Under the pieces are notes generated by a model. That model was not told where the DNA came from, did no database searches, and worked only from the letters and a program-made list of their open reading frames with translations. 64,000 bases of DNA. Origin: Paramecium octaurelia (Eukaryota > Ciliophora > Oligohymenophorea > Peniculida > Parameciidae). Numbering within the stretch: the stretch's first letter is position 1; each line of letters opens with the position of its first letter. The translations under genes and the position numbers were made by a program. Below, in pieces: positions 24,752 to 38,200 of this stretch. The stretch spans positions 71,286 to 135,285 of the forward strand of contig CAJJDP010000049.1 in NCBI GenBank assembly GCA_905182995.1, in the 5' to 3' direction.

Positions 24752-25495
24752 ATGAAATAATAATTAGTAATTTAAGGAGTGGCCACAGGTTCCTCAACTA
24801 AGGTCACTCTCAAACCTAAGCCAGTACAATAAAAGCCAAAATATTAAGCTCCTCCTCCCAAATAACCTATAAAAAAACAAACAAAAGCCAATGTCCCATA
24901 ATAACAACAACCTAAATAATAATAACAAAAGCCTCCTGAAACTAAGGTTGTTCAATTAACAGAGTCCATATTATCAGATAAATCAGAACCTGATTAGTAG
25001 CAATTTAAATTGTAACAGGAACCTATCAAATAAAATGAGTTTGCACAAATTCACGTCCCTGTTTATGGAGAAGTTACAGTGAAGTACTCCCACTATAATG
25101 AAAAGTTTCCAATAAAAGATGGTTAATTATTGGCAAAGGCCATAGATGAGAAATATTGTTTATCCTTTGTTTTTCAGGGACAATACAAATTGATTTTAAA
25201 ATCAGAAGACAAGAAATAAACATTTGAATTCAGTCGTGGAGGTTGGGATGGATGCGAAAATGGCAAAACCTATTATGTAGAAATCGAAGAAGACCCTATT
25301 CAAGAAGAATGGGATCGAAAGAATTCCAAACCTTATTAAGCCCCCAAAGATGAGACTTGTTCATTGAAAAATAAAAAAGTGGAATTGATATCTTCAGAAC
25401 TCAAAGGAATGAGCATAGATGAACTTAAGGAAAAGGGATCAAAATATAAAGAACTTATTGAAGCCAGAGATTTGGAAGATATTTTATTCAAATGA
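24752..25495 (+). CDS. Gln/Pro/Lys-rich protein of unknown function
   Basis: Intronless frame of 247 residues ending at TGA. Residues ~1-85 are low complexity, rich in Pro, Lys and Gln (many Gln as TAA/TAG). The remainder looks folded: VYGEVTVKYSHYNEKFPI, a hydrophobic core YCLSFVFQGQYKLIL, and the aromatic motif FSRGGWDGCENGKTYYVEIEED, then a charged C-terminus. No family recognised. The only ATG before the folded part is at 24752, which leaves three bases to the start of the divergent kinase; a start upstream with an unrecognised intron is possible. Confidence 0.7.
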
Positions 25496-26056
25496 ATATA
25501 CATTATAATCCAAGTTTGGAACTCTATCATTATAATTCTTTTTTTTTGATTCTCTCCTTAAAGGATATTTCAATTCAAAGATATTTTTCTATCTATTACA
25601 ATTTTATTGATTAATTATTTATAATATTGAAGAGCATTCATTTCTTAGTAGGATTCAAGAGAAGTTTTCTTGGTGATACATGGGAAATAATGGGAGAATT
25701 AATATTTTCTGTGGGGAATCCAAAATTAATTCGATGCAGTTTATGTAGAATTTGATTTAAAATAACTAGTAGATTTAGGTAAATCTAAAATAAATTTGAA
25801 TTGGAATAGAAATTAAACTATTTATTTGTTTTTTATTTCTTCTTAATGTTATTTTTTATAACTGTTTATATATTTAAATTTATGTTATTAATTTTATAAG
25901 CTGTATGGTTTTCAGTACATTTGATATTATCAGTAACGATTTTCGAAGTTGAACGGGTTTTCTTAGATGCACATCTATTGAAATGCTAATATAACTAGTT
26001 TAAATTGTAAATTATATAATGCATTAAAATAAATTTAATATTTAACTGCTAATTAA
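25496..26056. other. Intergenic region, no gene recognised
   Basis: About 560 bases between the 24752 gene and the kinesin. I see only short frames, the best being about 43 codons near 25630 (containing FLGDTWEIMGELIFSVG), too short and without an ATG in place. Less AT-rich islands occur at about 25630-25760 and 25920-25980. An unrecognised small RNA gene is possible, but no box or fold stood out. Confidence 0.35.
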
Positions 26057-28085
26057 ATGTCTAATAATACACCCTTTTAAGTATATCTTAGAGTAAAGCC
26101 CTTGTTAGATAATAAGTAATAATATTCGCAATTTCTAGTCAGGACAGTCTTATTTAGGAGTTGGATGAAAAGAGAATAGTAATAACCAAATAGGGTAGAA
26201 ATAATAAAGAGTTTCATTTTGACCGTATATTCAATAACGAAAATAATGCTTAGATCTTTTCTGAGATTCTCTAAGTATGTTTTGTTTATCTAAAGTGATA
26301 GCATAATATAAATTATTTCCTTGAAGGCTATAATACAACGATTTTGGCTTACGGTATAACAGGATCAGGGAAAACACACACTATTTTTGGTAATGAGAAA
26401 GACGAGGGACTTGCATTCTAATGTTTAAATTATTTAGTTGAAAAAACAAAGTATTTAAGCGATTTAAGTTAGTGCTTACCCAAATGCATTGGTAGAAGTG
26501 AGTTTTATTGAGATATACAATGAAACTATAAGGGATCTCTTAAATACTAATTAAAAATCATTAGTAATTATGCAGGATAGTTAAAGAGGATAATATATAT
26601 CTGGAGTGTAGTAAATGGTTTGTAAGAATTGCGAAGAAGTGAAAGAGGTCTTAAACCTTGGCAATCAAAATAGAAGTCTGGCTTAAACTATATACAATGT
26701 TTCATCTTCCAGATCCCATGCTGTGATTCAGGTGAACTTATCCTATAAGATCGAAAAGTATTAATACTATAATTATTACTAGTTAAATTCTAACTCCCAA
26801 ATTATTTATTGTAGATTTGGCAGGTTCTGAAAAAGTCTACTTAGAATAGAAGTCAAAAAACTAGTAAGAAGGTTCTAATATCAACAAATCATTGTTGGCC
26901 TTGAGTCATTGTCTAACGATGCTCTCAGATAAAACAAAGAAAAATTAACACATTCCATACAGAAATTCTAAGCTTACCAGACTCCTACAGGACTCATTAG
27001 GGGGAAACACTAAAACTATAATGATAGCATGCGTATAATAGAATAAGCAATCATACGATGAGATTCTTAATACATTGACTTATTCTTAAAGAGCCACTTA
27101 GATCAAGAGACAGGTTCAAAAGGAGGTCACATCCATTCAACAGAATTCAAAATCGGAGGATCTTTCTCCCACTAATGAATCTTAACATTCAGGAGATACT
27201 TCTTCTAAGTCAATTTATTTAACTAAAATTTACAATGACATCTACTAAAATGTTGAAGAATATTATGAGATTAATAATTCAATTATGGAAATTTAATCAT
27301 AAATTTAAGCAAATTCCTTAAAAATTGAAGAAACACAAGAAACTAAACAAGAGGATGAAAATTATATGAAATTGTTGGCTGCACAAAAAGAAAATCAAAT
27401 AATTGAAAAACAACTATAGAATGCCCTGAAAACAAATCTATAACAAAAAAATATATTAAAATCGTTGCTTCTTTAGATTACAGAAGAGTAATAATCAACA
27501 ATAAATTATTGGAAGTAAAGATTCGCAGATCTATCCAAATAAATATTAGACATGAAATCTGATCAAGAGAAATCACAATAAGAATTAGTTTCAAAGGATT
27601 TAATCATAGCTTAATAAAAAACGATTATAGAATCCATTAAATTACAAAAAAATTAATCGCAATATACTACCAGCGGAGATTCAGATCAATCATATCCTAT
27701 TTCATTTTCATCTTCTACCAATAATTCTTAAATTAAGAAGAAGGCATCGATAACATAATAGCCTGCTGAAGACAGACCAAGATTTGCTAATATTTCTCAC
27801 ATTAAGTAGAGATTATCACCAAGAGAGAGGTCTCCCGCAAGTAGTATTTTTGGAACTTCACCTGTTAGATCACCGTTAAAACATCATTCAATATATAGAA
27901 ATCTAAGTAAAAAGATAGAGTATAATATAGACTCCATTTCAAAAGATGATTCAAGAGAGTTATCAAAAGATCTATCAAATCTTAGTATTCATAAAAAGTC
28001 ACGAGTTGTGGATCCCTAGGTAACAACAATAAACTTATATGGAACTACTTACATCAATGTAATAGATTAAAAAGAAAATAACTGA
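26057..28085 (+). CDS. Kinesin with N-terminal motor
   Basis: Spliced model of 643 residues, introns 26116-26138, 26275-26301, 26451-26472 and 26758-26782. The motor occupies about residues 8-325: VYLRVKPLL (strand 1), the P-loop [10 protein letters not shown] near 85, [13 protein letters not shown], switch I SSRSHA, switch II DLAGSEK, and [16 protein letters not shown] of the microtubule-binding surface. A short neck and coiled coil follow, then a Ser-rich basic tail. The motor is at the N-terminus, so plus-end-directed movement is expected. The LNTLTYSQRATQIK end of the motor is like that of kinesin-8/KIF18-19, but the subfamily is not certain. All nucleotide-binding motifs are intact. Confidence 0.92.
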
Positions 28086-28519
28086 ACATATTATTTATCT
28101 CATCTATGAATGTTTAATTTAATTTAAAAAATTATAAATCTATATCCAATAACATAGGAATTAGAATACCAAAATTATTATAGTTTCATAATTAAATAAT
28201 ATTAGGATAAATTTGGGATAATGATTCTTTGTCATTGTGTTATTACTTTGATAATTAAAAATAAGTAATATTCTTTACCAGATACATCTAAATTTCCATC
28301 CTTATGATTTGTAGATATAATTAATCAAAAGGAAAATACTGGACATAATATTATGAAAATTGAGAGTCTGGTGGTAGTAGGTTTCTTGATATAACTTTTA
28401 ATTTATCAAAATTGAAATCTTGGTTGCATGAGTAAAATTTTGATATTAAAATTTATAATATAATAATTCTGCAATGTTAATTTATTTTTAGATTAATCTA
28501 ATAATACAAAATTCTATAT
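28086..28519. other. Convergent intergenic region
   Basis: About 430 AT-rich bases between the converging ends of the kinesin and LITAF-like genes. It is long for a 3'-3' gap here. No coding frame or RNA gene recognised. Confidence 0.4.
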
Positions 28520-29050
28520 TCAAAATAATCTAAATGGAATATAGCTTGTTTGTCGATTACAAACAACACAGATTTCGATTTAATCTTTGCATTTTTTGGA
28601 TATCAGGGGAATCCAAAATAGGGGGAGAATAATTATGAATAAAATACATGCGAGGATATATGTATTTGATCCATTTTTGAGGAATGATTGAGTAGGTTTT
28701 CTTGTATTGCAAAATTTACAATAGATCTTAGAGGGTTATGAGATTTTGATTGGTTTTTCATATTCATACTTTTCAACATTATCATTGAGAGTAAAATTTG
28801 AGACCATTAGAAATTTGTTTTGATTGGTTAATGGAAGATTATTTTTTTCATTCGTGATTAAATAAGAATTAACAATATTTTCGACATCTGATTAAGTGCT
28901 GATTTGCTTATTAACGCTTAGTTTAAAAAGTTCTTGCTCTCCTTTTTTCTAAGCTTTGGCAGTTGGACTGTCTGGAATGTAAGAGAATGGTTAGGGAAGT
29001 TGATTAGGATTGTTTTAATCCTGGGTTTGCTTAAAAGAATTAGCACACAT
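28520..29050 (-). CDS. LITAF-domain membrane-associated protein
   Basis: Intronless frame of 176 residues. The first ~100 residues are polar and Asn/Gln-rich. The last ~70 have the LITAF layout: a first Cys pair (CKFC), then a hydrophobic stretch (ILACILFIIILPLFWIPLI) that dips into the membrane, then a second cluster with KKCKDQIEICVVC. In LITAF proteins the two CxxC pairs come together to bind one zinc ion beside a monotopic membrane anchor on late endosomes or lysosomes. The second knuckle reads CVVC, whereas HxCPxC is usual. A role in endosomal or lysosomal membrane traffic is inferred from the family. Confidence 0.75.
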
Positions 29051-29251
29051 GATAATTTAAATTTCTAGATTATAATAATTAAATGTAAAGGAAAAATGAG
29101 ATTTATTTATGCTGAAAACTTGATTTAATATAGAATTAATTTAATTATAAGGGGGATCACTTTATTCTATTCGGAATGAGTTTGCAAAATCAAATTAAGA
29201 TTGATTATATAAATATTATTAATATATATTGAATTAAATCAGTGTGTTCAG

Positions 29252-32200
29252 TCAGTCAGTTAATTAACAAAGCATAGCTACGCCTCTCTTCACCCAATGA
29301 TGTTATGATTATTCAGTTGGCATATTGACATTCATAATGAAATTAGTAGAATGACCAGTGGTGGAGAGAACACCTCTTCTTTCAGCAGTTTTGTAGACGG
29401 GGCAAACATATTAGTTTCTTGTGTCTGCTTCCCCTTATATTGGTTTGAGCCAAATGATAGGTGCCAGAGTCGTCAGTACTTTAGGATTAGATTCAACAAT
29501 CATTTCTCGACCATAATCCCACCTGCATCCTTCTAAGAAGAGTCCAAAGATTAGAGTGCCATCTACAATATAAATGATAATAGGTTACCGTTAACTTATC
29601 GAGGTAATTAATTAATTTCAAAATTAAGTTGAGGCTCTTCAAGAAATTGGAAGTCAAAGTCTAATTTGTCTATTGCTATTGAGTATTTTCTAGCATGGTT
29701 TTGTAGGACAGCAGTCAAGAAGGATTGAGTAAAGAAGAAACCAGAGATCCAATGGACATAGGGGATCTATTTATCTAGCCAATTTTGGAAATATCTGATT
29801 CTTCTTAGGAAATCCTATAGATAAGATGCCAATGGTTTCAATGAAGGATAACTGTGTTTTTTCCATTAATCTGGAACTGCTCCAATTAGAAATGATTGAG
29901 TAATTTTTTCCAATTAATCAGACATGGCTGTTAGACCCTTAATAGCATTTAAAGTATCAATAAATGATTACTAAATGATTGAGATCAATTTATTGAATCT
30001 GGATATTTCCTATTAGAAAACTGTATTAAAAGAGTTCTTATAATCATGAGGGTATTTAGCATTTGCTATTTCCATATCAAATTTTCTAGGGAAATTAGCA
30101 AGGTACTCTTCACATAATTATTTAAGGACATTTTCTGCCTTTTTGGATTCATCATTTTATTAACCTTCACTATATGAGGATCCGAGTGTTTGTTACAATT
30201 TTCTTAGGATCTCATCAGTATATTGTTAATCCTTCATAATTTCAGCATTGGGATGGAATCCAAAAAGATGAGTAGGTTGAACTAGTGGTAGATTATTCAA
30301 TTGATTCAGATATTCTTCATATGATAATCCTTCAATGATTGGGAAATCTTGGATTTGGAAGGTGTCTTAAGTGACTTTCTCAGTTAAATATTCATCTAAA
30401 AGAGCTCTTACTACTCTCCTATCTCTTTCATCAGTCACTCTGCCTCCATAGTTGCATTCTCCAATAAGGTAATGTAATGCATGGAAGGGTATAGAGACAT
30501 CTGCAGCCATTTATTAAAGTTGCCTTATTGATATAAATAGATCAGATTGATTAAAATCGTAATAGATATTAAAACCTATAGGTCCATAATTTCTACGTTC
30601 TTGTAATATAGCATGGAAAAATGATAATGCATAAAATAGTTTTGATAGTTTCTTATTTGAATAATCTAATTGTTAATAGAGAGCACTAGAATAACTGACC
30701 TATAGATTCGATTTGATACCAGTTGGAGGTTCATTTGTCATCTTCACACTACTCTAAACAATAGATGCAGGCAAATCTTCACTGGGATAACTGGTTAACC
30801 AGAGTCTGAAATGATTATGCATTTTCTATGTTTGTATATCCTCTATAATCTTTTCTAATTTTGGCATCCATGATGGATATAAATGGCAATTTTACAATAT
30901 TACCCATGTTCCTGATTGCTTAGCATCTTCTATTTCCTTTTCAGCAATTACTCCTTATCCTTAACCCAATGAAACAGATCTTAGTTAGATATCTTTCTAT
31001 TTAGCAAAATTAAGTAAAGCATTCATTGGATCAGTACCAGGCAATACAAACAACAATGGGGATTTTGGATTGCTACCCTGAAATGATGAATTGAGTGAAA
31101 ATGGTGGAGGTTAAATGTATTTATCTCCTAATTCAGAAGAGACAAAGTCTTGTATCACTTTAGGTAGTTTTCCAGGTCTTAACGCTTTAATAATACACAT
31201 TCTCTAAATGGGTGTGATGACGACAAAAGGTTCTGGTAATCTAACCTAATGACCTTCAGGAGAATTTAGTAATTCCATCCAGACTTCAGGGAAATTATGC
31301 ATACTATCTACAATTTATGATAGTTTCTTGTTCACTTTCATTAACACTTATATTCTTGCCCATGCTTAGTTTGGTAACCATTCTTTGTAAGGATTTTCTG
31401 GTACTTCAGTGGGAACAGTAATTTATCTAATAATGAAGGAAAATTCTTCAAAATCTATTTACTTCTTTTATTCAAGAATTTTGATCAAAATGATGAAACT
31501 GTAAAGCAATTTATCTTTTTCAAATAATCCTCTGCAAACTTAATTATATAATAAATGGAGTGTCATATTATTAATGTTATTTATTCTTTATTGAATACGT
31601 TAACTTGGTTCACTTTTGATGAATGCTTCCTAATACAAATTTAATAACCAAGATAAAGAGTACTAATACATAGAATCTAATTAGGCTAGGGAAATGACTG
31701 CAAAGAAAAGCAAAGCTCCATGAATAGCAATTGGTTTGTATTGAACTCTGGCTTCATCAATCTTCCTCTCTGTGTATTCTGATGTTTCTTATTTCTCTTC
31801 AATATCTTTTGATTTTTCTTTAGAAGTCTACAAAATTTGAATAGCCTCCTCATCATTCAAAATATTTTCAGCCTTATTTAAAACTCTCAGAATCTGATCC
31901 TCTATTTTTTACAACTCCTGTTTGTTTTTGTGTTACTATAAAATCTATCTATTCTTCTCCTCTTCTAAATTCGGTTACTCTTTGCTAACACATATTTCTA
32001 GTAATTAATCCTCCAATCCACTTTAAGTAATGGTGAAATTGATAATTGTAACTTTAGTGCTTATTTCTGGAGTGTAATGAGGATTGCTTAATTTAGTAGT
32101 CATGAACAGATTGAACTATTTATTATAGGGTATAATATTGTCCCCGATTCTGACTGACATAACACCAGCACTTTTGAATATTTGCTTGAGTAAGACAGAA

Positions 32201-35200
32201 TCAATAGTGGAATCAATATCCTCATATAAATTTTCAATTAGTAATGGTTATCCGAATTGCAATGTATTTTCTAATGTTCTCAAGAAATCACTGTCAGTGA
32301 ATTTAACTAATTTTATATCTTTTTCATTTTGTCTAATAAATCGATTGCCTTGTCCTTGTGGGTCTATTAACAGAGGGAACCTTTGACATCTATTCATAAT
32401 AATTCCATTTTCAATGCTGAACTAATCACTGGGTAATCCATTCATTCTCCATTGTCTAATCAAAATTGGTTATCCAAGAATGTTTTGTAATGAAAAGTTT
32501 TCAGAGAATTGCATATTGCCCTTTAAGTTATCCATCCACATTTTGATGGTTTTCTATCTGAAATTATTACTAAAGACTCCCAAATATGCAATAGTTCCTG
32601 ATGACAGTATAATGTCTCCCAATACTTATTTTAATCTCTATTCATAAATGGCAGACGACTTACTCCATCTCTCTCTTTCTCCTCCCAATCCTTCCATCAA
32701 CTTTGTCGCTCTTTGCAACTTGACTTCACATTCTTTAATATCTCTATCTAATTGCTATTGATTATTCATAGTCTCCTAATAAGCCAATTCTAACTTATTA
32801 ATCTCGGCTGTTAAAACAGATAAATCTTACTATAATACCTTCAATGACTCTGACAATCTTGCTACTTCCTATTGTGATTGAAGGTACTTTTCTTATTTCG
32901 GTCTAACAATAGTGAGTACTTTTTCATATTCATCTAAAGCTAGAACCCATTCACATAATCCCTTAGCAGCAGAACTAGCCTTTTCAACTCTTTTTGGATT
33001 GAATTCCTCCTTTTTGGAGACATAATTATTTCTGACTTTCTGCATAATCTCAGGCTTTATATTATTTTTATCATAACCAATCAGTTTCTATAAGAAATCT
33101 TTGTCTGCTAAAAATTTCTTACTCGCTTCCCAATAATCCATAAACCTTTCCTTGGGATTCTCAGGCTTAGGCATACTGATCGGAGGGACTCCACACAAGA
33201 CACAAACAGATTCCATTACTAGTTTAACTGTGATGGGGGGTTTCAACATAGCCTTGATTGAATTAATATCTGCAGGAGACAGTGTATTTAAAGCTTCTTC
33301 TGCTTACTTTAATTTAGGTTTTGCTACAGATAATTCTTTCTCGCATTCTTAATTTATAATTTCAGCCTCCTTAACACATTCTGACACTCTAGCTTCCTCT
33401 TCTTGTACTTACAATCTCTTAGGTTCCATAGCATCTGCTTATTACTTGATAATAACTGCCAATTTACTGGCTTCAATATTCATTTCCACTAATTTAGGCT
33501 ATTTTTCAATTAATTCAGCCTCCATCCTCTTAACTTCCTCTGAAGTTTAATCAAGCTTTGTGACTCCATTCTTATACATATTTCTAGTATCTTCCAACTT
33601 AGTCTTCTCTACATGTAAAACAGCTTAAAATGTCTTCAATAACTCAAAATAACTACTGGGAGTAACGTAATTGTGTCTTCCTTCTTGGGCTTTGAATTGC
33701 TCACTAATAGTCTATAATGATGAATGCATATATTTGCACTAGGCTACCAACAGTCTTTATTGACTATCCTTGATTTGTATATCCTCTAAGAACTTTCTAG
33801 CTACAGCCTCTAAAGCATCTTCAGGCCATTAATGGAAACAATCAATCGTTGCACAATTTACAATGCTTGGGAACATACGTATTCTAGATCTTAAAGTATC
33901 CCCTATGGGACTCATAACCAAAACGACATGGAGTTTCTTCTTGACACATTCAATAAAATAATCATAGAATTGAGCATTATTCCCATTATCAAACAACTAC
34001 TATTTGCCTTCCTTCTTTGCTTTCAATCTCAGTTTATCTATCTATGGAATGAAATCTTCCTATCCAAAAAGATTAGGAATGTCGCCTGTATTAAGTAGAT
34101 TATTAACATCCTCTAAAATGAATGGTTTCTTGATTTATGAATCAGAAATACAAAGAGTTATCTCCTTATTGTCTGCTCCAGCATTTATCATTAATTTCTA
34201 CATTGTTTCTTTCCACTGTTCATAGGTATATCCTTTGCCTACCTCAATTTGTAAGAATTCCTATTCTCTAATAAAGCATGCCAATCTAGTGAGACTCTAT
34301 CTTCCAGATCCTCCTAAACCAATCAATAACAAATGACCTTAAGTCATATTTAAGACTCTTTGGATTCTTAAGAGATGGTCAACGCAATAATCAAACAAGG
34401 CCAAATTCAATGGCTTTTTTGTATTGGAATTAAGATCTTCTAAATAGAATTGCAATTTTGAATACACTCTAGTTGACGACATTACTTCAGTGTATTTCCT
34501 TTCTGAAACATTTGGTTCTTCTGAAAGAATGTCTGACCAAACATAACTTTTTATATTGTATTTAGTGGTTGCAACATCATCATATGGTTTAATCATGTGT
34601 TTTAGATCATCTCTTAATTTTAGTTTGATTGAGTTTGCCAACATCATTGAATATTGTTCATGATCAACCTGTTCCAATCTATCAAAAAAGGTTCTTGTGG
34701 TTTCATGAAGCCACAATCTCTAAACTTTCTTATGATCAAGTGATAATTCCTTTGAATTTATCACCAGAGTCATCCCTTGAACTACTCGACTGATGTCTCT
34801 CATGTTAAGGATATACCAGGATTTTCGTGGAGTTGCCTTCAATTAATCTCGAATCTATGTATATAAATCAATTGTAGCTTCGATTGCATATTGGAAACTC
34901 TTCCTAATGTCATTATCTGTGTTTTCTATTTTAATATTATTCAAATGCCAAGAGATAATGGAAGTGAAGATGTGTACAATGTTGTTGGTGTCAGGAGTTA
35001 CGATGGATACAATTTAAAAGAACCTTAGTAATCTCTATGTAACGAAGCTTCTTCCACCTCCTGGCAATCCCATTGATGCAATAACGTTGCAATCCAATAT
35101 GTGCATAAATTATCTGTCATTTCCATACCATCCTTTCGTGCCTAAAAACTGTCTTATCAATTCCAAAGGAGCTTGAGTGCCGTATTTATCAGGGGCAGGC

Positions 35201-38200
35201 ATATTCAAATCATCAATGTAAATGAGTCCGATGAATCCCAATGGGGGTCCATAAAAACCTTTTCTTTTCCTTTCTACCTTAGAATCAATAATCATTTGTG
35301 TCTTGTTAGCACTTGTAGTAGCTGAGAAATTGACAAATATGTTTAAGTAGTTTTACAACTATGATATGTGTTTTCTGATATAACAAGTTTTACCAACCCC
35401 ACTTGGACCAATTATCAACAATGGAGAGTGACGATTTATGCATTTGTCAATAAGTGATGTGATTCTTAAAGATTCAGATGTCTCTACCAATATCTCTTAA
35501 TAGGTTATATTTTCTGGTATTTTTGAATCATGAAGCAATTCTTTCCACATTCTCCACTTGAGTAATTCAGGATCATAGAAGAAATCATAGATGTTGGTAT
35601 TTGATAATTCTGGAATCTGGGATTACTTGTCTATTTTTATGACAACATCTTTTTTATTCTCATTTCTGAGAGGCTCCTTAATTAGTTTTTTGAGATATTA
35701 ATCAAAATGTTTTCTGCCTATTTCATCTACAGAACTGCCAACTGTCCATACAACCGAATATACGAAGAATGCATCAATCAGAATACTAGGATCTGCTTGT
35801 TTCTTCAAAGCTTCAGGATATGTTTAGATCAATTGAATCAACATGGATAAGGTATGAATGCAAAATGAGTTTTCTGGTACAGATTCATATTCATGACATT
35901 TTTATTTAATGAATTTTTGAGCTTTTTCCACAATGGTTTCAAAGAGATCTGAGATTCTCATGAGAATGCCTTAATCCACATTTTGAATTTCTTGTAATTA
36001 TTTCAAAAATATATTAAACCATCCCAGTTGATCAGGCTGTAAATATACCATACCACATCTACTAACAGTTGCAGGAGAAGCCTATGTTAAATCTTGAACT
36101 TCAAAGATGATTGTCATTCTATCAGTCATAGCAATAGTCTCTCCACTCATTAAACACAATTTCTTATTATCATCTAAGACTGTATTCATGTTTTCAATCC
36201 ATGCGGCATCTACAGGACCATCAAATACCAAAAATTGTCTATCCTAAGAAGTGGATGTAGCACATCTACGATATATTTCACCCAGTACTCCTTCTGTCCA
36301 TTCCTTACTGACAGGATCAGAGTACCCATACAATTAGTTCAAAGTTATTGACTTCGGATTTAACACATGATACTAAACACACCTTTCATCCTATAACCCA
36401 TTTTTATGACAGTAGGTTAGAGTAGACGCTAATACTTAATAACAAGAGGTTTTGCCACTCATAGTCTGTCCAACTAACATAAGTCCATGTCTACAATTGA
36501 TCATCTCGTATAATTATAAGACTTTTCTTTTGAAGTTAGGTACGACCTGCATGTTCTAAGATTACAAGACCGAATTCATAGCTTCTTGGAGATTCTTATA
36601 TTCAACTGGTTGCACCTTGACATCTGGAAAGAGATCACTCATAATGCCATTGAATAACATCACATCATTGGTTAAGAACTTTGGTAAATTGATATCACCA
36701 ATGGCTCTGTATATAAGAATGTCTTCTCTTTCAGTAGATTTACGTTTGAGTAACTATGCAGCTGTCAAAACTGCTTTGACTGCTCTCATACCATAATCAT
36801 AGTGATCTTGACTTGATAATTATTCTGAACATAATTTATACACAGCAACTATCTTTTTAGCCAAAGCTCTTGCCTCGACAAATCCAAATGAATATAGAGA
36901 TATTTCTGCAATGAGAGCATAGTCTGGCACCATCATAGCACATGGCCTAAAGAGTGCTTTCAAATTATCAGGTAATTCTGATCTACCTGCATATCCAGGA
37001 TTCATTGTAATAAAGATGTTGCATGATTATTGAATATGTATTTCTGTGCCTTCAAATTAAAATGACTCAATCGACATTGATTTAGCTTACTGAATTTATA
37101 AGATTTATTATGCAATGACAGACAAGACCTCCAATTCAATTCTGTTAAATTCATCAAAACATGACCAAGCACCAGCACTTGCTAGGCCTTTAAAGAACTT
37201 GGCCATTGCATGAGTGTTCAATCCCTCACCACAATTAAATACTATACATTATACTGCTACAGCTTTGGCTAAGTCCTTAGTGGATTCTGTCTTGCCAGTA
37301 CCAGCGGGTCCTTCTGGTGCTCCGCCCAAATTTAAATGTAATGCACCAACTAGAGTTCTATAACATCTATCTGTTAATGGAGTAATAACCAATCTGCTTC
37401 CTATGCCTAAATACTCATTTCCATATGGAATAGAGGTTTAGACCATCTTGACTGAAACACTTGTGTCTTCCTACATGTAATATCTCAATTATGAAGTCCA
37501 TTCAAATATATTTGTGTCTTTCATTTCCAATTTTATTAGATCTTGTAAAATATCATTATTATGCACTTCCAAAACTATTAAAGCGGACAACAATTATCTT
37601 TCATTTTATTATTAAGATTCCCTTACCAAAGACACAATCTCATTCAAATGATTAACTCTGTCACTCCCAAATTTATTCAGTGTCTTTCCAGATCTTATCG
37701 TACTTTCGATCTAATTAGTAAAATTAATGCATGCACAAGCCAATACACATTGGCCAGGCCATCTACGAATCCATTTGATTAACACTGGTAATTCTTGTAA
37801 TTCTCCAAAGCATTATCTAATTAAATGAGAAATGCTGTTCCTCATTTCTTCTTCTACCTTTAGCAACCATTTTTCAACGCAATTCTTGAACTCTCTAGGA
37901 GATACCTTATTATCAAAGTTGACTTCTTCCTTTTCAACACTTTTCATTCCTAAAATATCTGTATTTGAATTGAAAATTAACTCCTCAATTCCCTCAAAAC
38001 ACTTTCTCATATGAGGTTACACCAAGAGTGGATCTCTCGTCTCTGCCAAGATGTTAATCAAATCATCATTTGATAAAAAGAAGAAGCGTGGGAATTCCAA
38101 TCGCTTAATTTCCAAATGGTTCTCTAATCCCTTCTGTATTTCCTCTATTAATCTTAATGATGTTTATAAGATATCCATTAAATTTGGAATCTTCTCTAAG

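Noticed and set aside
25920-25985. A small nuclear or nucleolar RNA in the less AT-rich island before the kinesin
   Set aside because: No C/D or H/ACA boxes, Sm site or convincing stem could be found by eye.
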